NCBI RefSeq assembly: GCF_002217945.1
Contig: NZ_BCMG01000012.1
Coordinates: 23,830-87,829, forward strand
Length of the DNA stretch: 64,000 nucleotides
Reading direction: 5' to 3'
Source: Secundilactobacillus silagei JCM 19001
Lineage (GTDB): Bacteria; Bacillota; Bacilli; Lactobacillales; Lactobacillaceae
Position numbers and translations under genes: made by a program. Within the stretch, counting starts at the first letter, position 1. The number at the start of each line of letters is the position of its first letter. This document shows, in pieces, positions 16,441 through 23,828 of this stretch. Under the pieces are notes generated by a model. That model worked only from the letters and a program-made list of their open reading frames with translations. It searched no databases and was not told the origin of the DNA.

Positions 16441-16543
16441 AATGGTTTTCACTCCTTAACTAATCTACTTTCATACTATCAAGGACAGTTAAATCGAGTC
16501 AATCATCACCACAAACGGGATTGTATATTAACGATGTGAGAAC

Positions 16544-17101
16544 TCACTTAATGCCCTGAATCACCAATTTCAAAATATCATCTAAGGCTTCTTTGCCCTG
16601 TTTCTTCTCATCTTGAAAGAAGTGATTGCGGTCGTTTAAGACGAAACCGACAAACACTGACATTAAGGTTCGCTTGTAAAGCTGAATCTGATTCGGATCA
16701 GAAGTCACACTGGTTAACAGTCGCTGGAGAATCTGGATGACCGCGCGAAACGACTGGTCTAAGGCTTCCGAACTTTCCTTACCCGGCAAAAAGAGCACTT
16801 CGTAAAACTGATCGTACTCCACACTAAAGGCGTAGAAAATCGTAAAGTAAGCTTCAATTGCTGGTTTACCCGTTAAGCCCAAGATGCCTTCCAACAGCCG
16901 ATCCTTTAGGGATTGAAAAAGTGAAATACTCATATTGGTTTTGACTTCATTTAAATTACTGACGTGATTATAGAGTGATTGGGATTTGATACCCAAAGCT
17001 TTGGCAATTTTGGGCATAGTTAAACTGGTCAGCCCATCTTGTTTAGTGATGGCAATGGCACTTGTTGTGATTGATTCGGTACTAATTCCGCGATGCTGCA
17101 T
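16544..17101 (-). CDS. TetR-family regulator of the adjacent exporter
   Basis: The 185-residue protein has a TetR helix-turn-helix (residues 8-50, LTMPKIAKALGIKSQSLYNHVSN) and a helical ligand domain. The ATG at 17101 follows TGAGGTG with seven-base spacing; a longer frame exists upstream without a ribosome site. It is divergent from a DHA2-type exporter, the typical setting of a local drug-efflux repressor. A 10-bp inverted repeat sits in the shared gap. Confidence 0.85.
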   Translation of the reverse strand: MQHRGISTESITTSAIAITKQDGLTSLTMPKIAKALGIKSQSLYNHVSNLNEVKTNMSISLFQSLKDRLLEGILGLTGKPAIEAYFTIFYAFSVEYDQFYEVLFLPGKESSEALDQSFRAVIQILQRLLTSVTSDPNQIQLYKRTLMSVFVGFVLNDRNHFFQDEKKQGKEALDDILKLVIQGIK

Positions 17102-17163
17102 GTTATTCACCTCAAATACAGTATAAATTAAAAAAAACCATTTCACAATTACAAGATAACGTG

Positions 17164-17207
17164 TTAAACTACATTCTAACAAATTAATACTTCATAGTGT
17201 AGTTTAA
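17164..17207. promoter_or_regulatory. Inverted repeat, possible TetR operator
   Basis: TTAAACTACA (17164-17173) and TGTAGTTTAA (17198-17207) are exact inverted copies spaced by 24 bp in the TetR/exporter gap. Confidence 0.55.
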
Positions 17208-17218
17208 GGAGACGCGGA

Positions 17219-18688
17219 ATGAATAATCAAGCAAAAGCGGTCGATGTAAAAAGCAAACCATATAGCCGAATGATCCTGGTGCTGGTCATGTCGCTAGGCA
17301 GTTTTACCACCACGATGACCGTCACCATGTTACTGAATGCTTTTCCTAATTTAATGAGTGCGTTTAATATTTCAGCCGATACCGTTGAATGGCTGACGAA
17401 TGGATCAATGCTGGTGCTCGGTGTAATGGTGCCCATCAGCGCGTTTTTGATCAACAAAGTACCAACCAAAACGTTATATCTTTCGGCACTGGTCTTTTTC
17501 AACGTGGGGCTTGCCATGAGTGCGGTTTCCACGAACTTTGCCACGCTACTGACTGGGCGATTGATTGCCGCGGTAGGCGTGGGGGTCATGGCACCGCTGA
17601 TGCAGACCACGTTACTGGTGATCTTCCCGGTTGAAGAACGGGGAATGGCCATGGGGCTCAATGGTCTGGTGGTGGCGTTAGCGCCCGCGGTGGGGCCAAC
17701 GCTTTCTGGCTGGCTGCTGCTGCATTATTCGTGGCGGATGCTGTTTTGGGCAATCTTATTGCTTGGGGTACTGGTCTTTGTTTTGGCGCTGTTCACCATG
17801 CGTAATGTGTTGCCGAACACGGCTGCCAGTCTTGACGTGATATCGGTCATTGAATCCACGTTAGGCTTTGGCCTGTTACTATACGCCTTTACCGAAGTTG
17901 GGACTTGGGGCTGGACTAGTATTGAATTCTTTACCTATTTAATAATTAGTTTGTTAGTGATCCTATTGTTTGGTTACCGGCAGCTTAAGCTTGATAAACC
18001 AGTCTTAGATCTGAGCGTTTTAAAATCTAAAAAATTCACCCTTTCAATCATTATTGTGGCGATCAACTATGCCGCCATGATCGGGGTTCAAACCTTATTC
18101 ACGTTGTATATTCAACAGGTTCGCGGCGAATCAGCTTTTCATGCCGGACTACTGCTATTTCCAGGGGCCATTGCCGTGGCCATCACTTCGCTGATTTCCG
18201 GCCGGACGTTTGATCGACTGGGGGCCAAAGGGATGGGTGTTGCTGGTTTTACCTTGCTGATTGTCGGCAGTTTAGCCATGACGCAACTGGACGCGCGATC
18301 ATCATTGGTTGTGATCATGACGCTTTACGCCGTGCGGATGATTGGGATTGGCCTAGTATTGATGCCGATCACGACTTCTGGAATGAACGAACTGCCCATT
18401 AACAAAATGGGTGATGGGACCAGCGTGAACAACACCCTGCGGCAAATTGCCGGGGCGGTTGGGACCGCGGTTTTAATGAGTATTTTAACTAATCAAGCTA
18501 AGCAGAACCTACCAGGTAAGCACGTCTTAAAAGCGACTCCGTTGAAGTACAAGCATTTAGCGGATAATGCTGTACTGACAGGCTATCACACAGCCTTTCT
18601 AGTTTGTGCGCTGTTCTGTATTTTAGGGCTCGTTTTAGTCATGTTCTTGTCCAATAACAAACAGCAAAAGGAGGGAGAGCAAGCATGA
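17219..18688 (+). CDS. DHA2-family (EmrB/QacA-like) MFS exporter
   Basis: A 489-residue major facilitator with 14 predicted helices, the number of the DHA2 family. Motif C is seen as GLVVALAPAVGPTLSGWLL (about residues 150-168), followed by HYSWRMLFWAILL, a drug/proton antiporter signature. The substrate is unknown; efflux of toxic compounds is the family role. AAGGAG precedes ATG 17219. The stop overlaps the next gene by four bases, so the two are one operon under the divergent TetR gene. Confidence 0.88.
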   Translation: MNNQAKAVDVKSKPYSRMILVLVMSLGSFTTTMTVTMLLNAFPNLMSAFNISADTVEWLTNGSMLVLGVMVPISAFLINKVPTKTLYLSALVFFNVGLAMSAVSTNFATLLTGRLIAAVGVGVMAPLMQTTLLVIFPVEERGMAMGLNGLVVALAPAVGPTLSGWLLLHYSWRMLFWAILLLGVLVFVLALFTMRNVLPNTAASLDVISVIESTLGFGLLLYAFTEVGTWGWTSIEFFTYLIISLLVILLFGYRQLKLDKPVLDLSVLKSKKFTLSIIIVAINYAAMIGVQTLFTLYIQQVRGESAFHAGLLLFPGAIAVAITSLISGRTFDRLGAKGMGVAGFTLLIVGSLAMTQLDARSSLVVIMTLYAVRMIGIGLVLMPITTSGMNELPINKMGDGTSVNNTLRQIAGAVGTAVLMSILTNQAKQNLPGKHVLKATPLKYKHLADNAVLTGYHTAFLVCALFCILGLVLVMFLSNNKQQKEGEQA

Positions 18689-19551
18689 TCTACATTTTCC
18701 TATTTGTCGTGATCACGTTATTTTGTATCAGTGCCGTGGCGATGTTTTTGAATAAACGCTATATCGGCACCACTCTTCTGACGCTGTTATTGGTGATCGG
18801 TTCCCTTGGGTTGATTGCTAAAAACGATAATGATCATCTAGGAATGCACGTGACTGAGGAAACGACCACTCAAAAATTGGCCAGCAGCTATCACAGCCCA
18901 TTGCCATTCCTAGTGTACAAACAGTTAGGGACCACCGATCAGATGAAAGAACGGGTGTACAGCTATCGGGTTGCTGGACAATCAAAGCGGCAGGAAACGA
19001 AACTCGACCATTTTAAGATTCAGGTCACTCGTTCTAATCAATCCGGTGATCACGCTAAGTTAGTAAAGACGGTCAAACAGTATCAATATAAAAATAATCT
19101 GTGGCACAGCCTTTTTCTAGGCAGCAAGGCCAAACGAACCAAATCGACCAGCTACGTTTTTGAAGTGCCGCAAGACTGGTTAGTATTAGAGAGTAAGCAA
19201 GCAAAACGGTTACCAAAAGTTGCTAAGGAACTGCAAGTTCAGGCGACTCAAACTGGTGAACGAGAAGTTAAACAGCGGGTCACCCAACTTGTGACCCAAC
19301 AAGTAAAAGCCCAAGCGCCAGCGGTAATTACCGCCCAGATGAAGGCGAAGGTCAGCGCTGATCCTTCATTGATGCAGGATCAAACGCAATTTCGTGCGCT
19401 GCAGCAGCAAGTGACTACGCAAGTCACGGCGAGCTTGACCCGTAAAGTAACGAAACAGGTTGAAGCTAAAGAGCTGCCTAAGATCAAGCAGCAAGTGACT
19501 GCTAAGGCTAAGTCTAAATTGATTCAAACGCTGCGACAGGAACTGGAATAA
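18685..19551 (+). CDS. DUF4811-type membrane-anchored protein
   Basis: The 288-residue protein has two N-terminal membrane helices (residues 2-22 and 28-46) and a long external part. The first half of that part is mixed; the second half (about 190-285) is a Gln/Lys/Val-rich coiled coil with repeats like VTQLVTQQVKAQ. In my recall this layout belongs to DUF4811 proteins that follow DHA2 exporters in lactobacilli. Its start overlaps the exporter stop by four bases, so it is probably an accessory to the pump. Function is otherwise unknown. Confidence 0.7.
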   Translation: MIYIFLFVVITLFCISAVAMFLNKRYIGTTLLTLLLVIGSLGLIAKNDNDHLGMHVTEETTTQKLASSYHSPLPFLVYKQLGTTDQMKERVYSYRVAGQSKRQETKLDHFKIQVTRSNQSGDHAKLVKTVKQYQYKNNLWHSLFLGSKAKRTKSTSYVFEVPQDWLVLESKQAKRLPKVAKELQVQATQTGEREVKQRVTQLVTQQVKAQAPAVITAQMKAKVSADPSLMQDQTQFRALQQQVTTQVTASLTRKVTKQVEAKELPKIKQQVTAKAKSKLIQTLRQELE

Positions 19552-19570
19552 CGAATTTAAAGAGTGATCA

Positions 19571-19614
19571 AAGTAAGGTCGGACAGCTATTTTGTGTCCG
19601 ACCTTGCTTTTTTG
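19571..19614 (+). terminator. Terminator of the exporter operon
   Basis: AAAGTAAGGTCGGACA pairs with GTGTCCGACCTTGCTTT, followed by T6. Confidence 0.9.
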
Positions 19615-19651
19615 ACTTTGCTCCAGCCATTCGATATAGTTAGTGTACTAA
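19612..19651 (+). promoter_or_regulatory. MarR gene promoter with overlapping operator
   Basis: TTGACT (19612-19617), 17 bp, TATAGT (19635-19640). The near-palindrome TTAGTGTACTAA (19640-19651) overlaps the start point and is a likely autoregulatory site. The 14-mer TAGTTAGTGTACTA recurs in the palindrome at 23610-23651. Confidence 0.7.
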
Positions 19652-19679
19652 ACGATATTAAAAGGTAGTGGGCTCAACA

Positions 19680-20099
19680 ATGAATAATTTTGGTTATCTG
19701 ATCATGATTGTGGGCAAAAAGTTACGGTATCAGTTAAACATCGCATTGGAAAAAGAGGGGGTCACCAGCAGCCAGTGGGCGGTAATCGCGCAGATCAATC
19801 TGTCTGATAAACGGCTAACTGCTTCTGATATTGCGGATATAGTGGGGATGGATCGCGCAACGGTCTCTGGTATCGTTAAGCGGCTGGAAGCCAAACAGCT
19901 GATTGCAACTCAGCCTTCTAGTGAAGATCGGCGAGCTCGCGTTTTAACGTTAACAACTGACGGTGAAAAGATATTTAAGCACTGTGAGCGCATCGCAAAC
20001 GTCCAAATGTCAGAATTTGTGGGCCCACTTAATCCAGAAGAACAGGAAACATTATTTCACTTATTACTTAAATTGGAAGAGGGACACAAGGTTGGATAA
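19680..20099 (+). CDS. MarR-family regulator
   Basis: The 139-residue protein has the MarR winged helix: TSSQWAVIAQINLSDKRLTASDIADIVGMDRATVSGIVKRLEAK (shown by its ends, residues 29-74) and the wing SSEDRRARVLTLT. MarR proteins repress genes for oxidative, phenolic or antimicrobial stress. ATG 19680 is used; an upstream in-frame GTG at 19668 is also possible. Its last eight bases overlap the start of an NmrA-like oxidoreductase, so the two form an operon. Confidence 0.87.
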   Translation: MNNFGYLIMIVGKKLRYQLNIALEKEGVTSSQWAVIAQINLSDKRLTASDIADIVGMDRATVSGIVKRLEAKQLIATQPSSEDRRARVLTLTTDGEKIFKHCERIANVQMSEFVGPLNPEEQETLFHLLLKLEEGHKVG

Positions 20100-20955
20100 G
20101 ATTCTTGTACTGGGTAGTACGGGTCATATTGGCTGGCCGATCGTTAAGCAGTTGGCAGCAGCCGATGATGTTGACGTGGTTGCAGGTATTTATCACACGG
20201 AATCAGCGGCCATGAAACAGCTGGGAGTTGAAACCCGGCACTTTGACTTTTTGGATGCCGGTACGTTTGAATCGGCTTTAAAGGGCGTCAATAAAATCTT
20301 CTTCGTTCGCCCGCCAGAATTGGCGAAACCTCAGAAAGATATGCTGCCGTTTTTGACGGCGGTAAAGCAGCATGGCATTGACCAAGTCGTCTTTGTCTCC
20401 TTAATTGGCGTGGAGAAGAATCCCATGGTGCCGCACCGGAAAATTGAACGGATGATCACGGAGATGAAGCTGCCGCACACCTTCATTCGGCCCAGCTTTT
20501 TCATGCAGAATTTATCTAGTACCCATTTGCAGGATATCCAGCAAAACCACGATCTATTTGTACCGGCGGGGCATTCTAAAACCAGCTTTATCGATGCTGA
20601 AGACATTGCTGCCGTGGCCGTGACGGCTTTGCGCGACCCGAAGTACCTTGGGCAGGCGCTGGAAATTACTGGTCCGGAAGCCATCACTTATAACCAAGCC
20701 GCTCAAATCATGACGACCGAATTAGGGGTACCGATTACTTACAGTAAACCCAGTTTGTTGAAATTCCGCCGCACGATGCTTCAGCGCGGGATCAAAAAAG
20801 AGTTCGTCAATGTCATGATCATGTTATACGTCATTACACAGTTGGGTAATGCCAAGACGGTCAATCATACGATTGAAACAATCTTACACCGGCCAGCGAC
20901 GACTTTTACCGAATTTGTGCGGCGTAACAAGGCGCTGTTTTTAAATCAAAAATAA
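20092..20955 (+). CDS. NmrA-like NAD(P)-binding protein
   Basis: The 287-residue protein has an N-terminal Rossmann motif (ILVLGSTGHIGWPIV, residues 4-18) and the atypical SDR pattern of NmrA/HSCARG proteins: FVRPPELAKPQKDMLPFL, VVFVSLIGVEKNP, then RPSFFMQNL and SFIDAEDIAAVAVTAL. The family includes quinone reductase-like enzymes and redox sensors. I start at TTG 20092, which overlaps the MarR stop and lies after GAGGG. Co-transcription with MarR suggests a role in electrophile or redox stress. Confidence 0.82.
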   Translation: MDKILVLGSTGHIGWPIVKQLAAADDVDVVAGIYHTESAAMKQLGVETRHFDFLDAGTFESALKGVNKIFFVRPPELAKPQKDMLPFLTAVKQHGIDQVVFVSLIGVEKNPMVPHRKIERMITEMKLPHTFIRPSFFMQNLSSTHLQDIQQNHDLFVPAGHSKTSFIDAEDIAAVAVTALRDPKYLGQALEITGPEAITYNQAAQIMTTELGVPITYSKPSLLKFRRTMLQRGIKKEFVNVMIMLYVITQLGNAKTVNHTIETILHRPATTFTEFVRRNKALFLNQK

Positions 20956-20972
20956 GCATAAAAAATGTATAA

Positions 20973-21006
20973 AAAAACACCGTGATGTGATATCACGGTG
21001 CTTTTG
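20973..21006. terminator. Bidirectional terminator
   Basis: AACACCGTGAT pairs with ATATCACGGTG, with A- and T-runs at the two sides, between convergent genes. Confidence 0.9.
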
Positions 21007-21013
21007 CTATTAT

Positions 21014-21739
21014 TTACATGGTAAATTTAACTGCGGAAATGATTTTTTGATCAGCACCCACGATATCACCGTTGTGGTCCTTACCGTCAAAGATGATTGC
21101 CATCAGCTGTTCGCCGGCTTCTTGAACGGTCTTCATGAACTTGCCGGTTCGGTTATTGTTGATGTCAGTCGTGACACCGCCAGGGAAGATGCCATAGATT
21201 TCGACTGGTGCTTTTTCATTATAGAAGTCAATTGCAATTGATTGGATCAAGCCGTTTAACGCAATCTTGGAAACCCGGTAAGCGGCTGGGTTATAGAATG
21301 GTGTCGCAAAATTAGGGCCAGACAGGTTCACGATTTGACTTTGATGTTTTTTCAAAACGGGAACTAACTGCTGGATCACTTGTAAGGTACCCAGCACGTT
21401 CACGTTCCAAGTCGCCTGGTATTCAGCTGGCGTAGTGGCCAGAGTGGCTTTTTGCATATCACCAGCAATCCCTGCGTTATTGACCAGTAGATCGAGATCA
21501 GGGTGTTTTTCGGCAACGTAGCCAGTGGCCTTCTTAATTGAGTCCGCATCGTTTAAGTCGATCAAAACGTGGTCGATTTGATCTGGGTCAATGCCGTCAG
21601 CGACCAAGGTCTGCTTGGTTCGAGTGGCGTGGGCTTCGGTTCTGACGCCAAGAATCACGAAGAGTCCCTTGTGTGCTAACCGTTTCGTCAGTTCCAGACC
21701 AATTCCGCGATTGGCGCCAGTAATCAGTGCTTTTTTCAT
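21014..21739 (-). CDS. Short-chain dehydrogenase/reductase
   Basis: A 241-residue classical SDR. TGANRGIG (residues 7-14) binds NAD(P), NNAG follows near residue 87, and the catalytic Tyr-Lys pair is YRVSK near residue 155, after a Ser in NLSGPN. The Arg after the glycine motif favours NADP. The substrate is unknown. It is transcribed alone. Confidence 0.87.
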   Translation of the reverse strand: MKKALITGANRGIGLELTKRLAHKGLFVILGVRTEAHATRTKQTLVADGIDPDQIDHVLIDLNDADSIKKATGYVAEKHPDLDLLVNNAGIAGDMQKATLATTPAEYQATWNVNVLGTLQVIQQLVPVLKKHQSQIVNLSGPNFATPFYNPAAYRVSKIALNGLIQSIAIDFYNEKAPVEIYGIFPGGVTTDINNNRTGKFMKTVQEAGEQLMAIIFDGKDHNGDIVGADQKIISAVKFTM

Positions 21740-22108
21740 GAGTTTAGATTGCTCCCTTTTAGTTGTAATGATAAGTTATTTTTAACGTATTATACAACCC
21801 TGACAGGTAAATGGAAGCCCCGTTATGAGACATGCAAAGCATTCGTGTCGCATAGCCGATGATCGTGGGGTTGGCAACGCTATCATATGAATAAATAGTC
21901 AGATTTGCTTTTTTTAATCATCAGTTGGTGATAATATATTAAGGGTAAATGATACTCATAAGCAATTTTTCATTTTTAATTCGAGTTTGATTCTCGAAGA
22001 GCATATTGGTAAGATTTAACTTCGGGCGTAATGATTCGGTTGTCACCGGCATTACGCCCAATTTTAAATCAACTAATAATTTTGGTAAGTTGGAGAGGCT
22101 GTTAGGTA
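21740..22108 (+). promoter_or_regulatory. Leader region of the APC permease gene
   Basis: This 369-bp gap holds no gene. A possible promoter is TTGCTT (21905) with a -10-like GATAAT/TATATT around 21930-21940. The transcript would carry a small hairpin TTCGAG/CTCGAA (21980-21998) and a terminator-like hairpin GGGCGTAATG/CATTACGCCC (22024-22059) followed by AATTTT. This could be an attenuated leader. It does not match a riboswitch I know. Confidence 0.4.
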
Positions 22109-23497
22109 ATGAAGCGAAAAGTAAAAAAGTCACCTGCGTTACGTCGTTCAATGACGGCGGGCCAAATGGAAATGATTTCCTTAGGTGGCGCGATTGGTGT
22201 TGGACTGTTCATGGGCTCCACTTCGACCATTAAGTGGACCGGGCCTTCCGTATTACTGGCCTATATGTTTGTTGGTTTGATTTTGTACATCGTTATGCGG
22301 GCGTTGGGGGAAATGATCTACGTCAACCCCGGAACTGGTTCCTTTGCGGACTACGCCACCGAATACGTGCATCCCTTGGCAGGCTATCTAGCCAAATGGG
22401 CGAACGTCTTCGAATACATCGTTGTGGGTATGTCGGAAGTTGTGGCGGCGACCCAGTACCTGCAATACTGGTGGCCGCACATTAATACCTTTACGGTGGG
22501 GGTCATCATCATCGCCTTTCTGGTAGCGGCCAACTTGGCCAGTGCCAAGGCGTACGGTTCACTGGAATTCTGGTTCGCCATGATCAAGGTGATTACGATC
22601 ATCATGATGATTATCTTGGGCCTGCTGGTGATCTTCTTTGGCCTTGGTAATGGCGGCCATCCGGTTGGGTTCAGTAACCTTTGGTCTCATGGTGGCTTCT
22701 TCACCGGTGGCGTTAAAGGGTTCTTTTTCTCAATGTCGATCATCGTCGGCTCATATGAAGGAATCGAATTACTGGGAATCACGGCTGGTGAAGTTGCTAA
22801 CCCGCAAAAAGCGATCGTTAAATCGGTTAAATCAGTTCTGTTCCGGATCTTGATCTTCTACGTTGGCGCGATTTTCGTGATCGTGACGATTTATCCTTGG
22901 AACCGGCTGAGCGCGATTGGGTCACCATTCGTATCGACCTTCGCTAAGGTGGGGATCACCGCAGCGGCTTCCGTGATCAACTTCGTGGTGCTGACCGCTG
23001 CCTTGTCCAGTGCCAACTCCGGTATTTATTCATCTAGCCGGATGCTGTTTAAGCTGGCACATGAAAGTGACGCGCCGAAGATTTTCGGCCGTCTGTCTAA
23101 GCGAGTGGTACCGGATGCGGCTATTTTAGGGATTTCCAGTGGTATTTTCTTAGGTTTCCTGTTAGATATTATCTTTTCAGCTTATAACAAGTCCACCTCG
23201 GACCTGTTCGTTGTGGTGTTCAGTTCATCAGTCTTGCCAGGGATGATTCCGTGGTTCGTGATTCTGTTGGCTGAACTGCGTTTCCGTAAGAATAATGCTA
23301 TTGTCATGAAAGATCATCCGTTTAAATTACCGCTCTATCCGTTCTCAAACTACTTCGCGATGTTCGTGTTAGTTGTCATCGTTGGGTTTATGTTCGTTAA
23401 CCCTGATACACGAGTTTCCGTTATCGTTGGGGCAGCAGTCCTAGTAGTGGCGACGCTCTTTTATGTCGTTCGTCACCGTAAGGGTCGATTAGATTAA
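22109..23497 (+). CDS. Amino acid permease (APC superfamily)
   Basis: A 462-residue transporter with 12 helices. The first helix holds MISLGGAIGVGLFMGSTSTIKWTGPSVLL-type signature (about residues 15-45), as in AroP/GabP/LysP-family proton symporters. AGEVANPQKAIVKSVKSVLFRILIFYVGAIFVI near residues 230-260 is the second family mark. Substrate cannot be assigned; members nearest in pattern carry D-Ala/Gly/Ser or GABA. Long hairpin-containing leader suggests control after transcription start. Confidence 0.85.
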   Translation: MKRKVKKSPALRRSMTAGQMEMISLGGAIGVGLFMGSTSTIKWTGPSVLLAYMFVGLILYIVMRALGEMIYVNPGTGSFADYATEYVHPLAGYLAKWANVFEYIVVGMSEVVAATQYLQYWWPHINTFTVGVIIIAFLVAANLASAKAYGSLEFWFAMIKVITIIMMIILGLLVIFFGLGNGGHPVGFSNLWSHGGFFTGGVKGFFFSMSIIVGSYEGIELLGITAGEVANPQKAIVKSVKSVLFRILIFYVGAIFVIVTIYPWNRLSAIGSPFVSTFAKVGITAAASVINFVVLTAALSSANSGIYSSSRMLFKLAHESDAPKIFGRLSKRVVPDAAILGISSGIFLGFLLDIIFSAYNKSTSDLFVVVFSSSVLPGMIPWFVILLAELRFRKNNAIVMKDHPFKLPLYPFSNYFAMFVLVVIVGFMFVNPDTRVSVIVGAAVLVVATLFYVVRHRKGRLD

Positions 23498-23504
23498 TAG
23501 TCAT

Positions 23505-23538
23505 AACGTCAGTCTGATTAGCAGATTGGCGTTTTTTT
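23505..23538 (+). terminator. Terminator of the permease gene
   Basis: AACGTCAGTCTG pairs with CAGATTGGCGTT, followed by T7. Confidence 0.85.
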
Positions 23539-23609
23539 GCGGCTTAAATTAAACAGATGTTATTTGATGTTTTAGGAATAAACGTTATTCAGACATTGCT
23601 TTATGCTTA

Positions 23610-23651
23610 TATAGATAGTACACTAACTATGTAGTTAGTGTACTATCTATA
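23610..23651. promoter_or_regulatory. 42-bp perfect palindrome sharing the MarR motif
   Basis: Two 20-bp arms, identical when inverted, flank a TG centre. Each arm holds TAGTTAGTGTACTA, the motif at the MarR promoter (19637-19650). A possible promoter, TTATTC (23585-23590) with 17 bp to TATATA (23608-23613), overlaps its left edge, so a bound repressor would block it. Confidence 0.6.
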
Positions 23652-23687
23652 ATTTAAATATATCTGCTCACTTTAATGTTCATTATT

Positions 23688-23770
23688 AAAGACGACCCGT
23701 GCTCAGGACAACTGTTGCTGAGCGTCTTTTCGTGTGGTTCTCGTCTAGTGAACGTGAGCCACATTTTTTA
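23688..23770 (+). ncRNA. Two tandem terminator-like hairpins (possible small RNA)
   Basis: AAAGACG...CGTCTTTT encloses GCTCAG/CTGAGC (23688-23730). Directly after it TGTGGTTCTCG pairs with CGTGAGCCACA and is followed by T6 (23733-23770). With the possible promoter at 23585-23613 this would give an untranslated RNA of about 150 nt ahead of the adhesin gene, or an attenuator in its leader. No peptide is evident. Confidence 0.4.
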
Positions 23771-23828
23771 TGGGGAAGATAACGCTTATTGATAGTTCAA
23801 ATATTGATTGAATGCAGGAGGATAGATT

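Noticed and set aside
17227..17661. 144-codon minus-strand frame within the DHA2 exporter gene
   Set aside because: Antisense shadow; the exporter frame has clear family motifs.
22024..22065. T-box leader for the APC permease
   Set aside because: No GGGTGGNACC element or stem I features; only simple hairpins.
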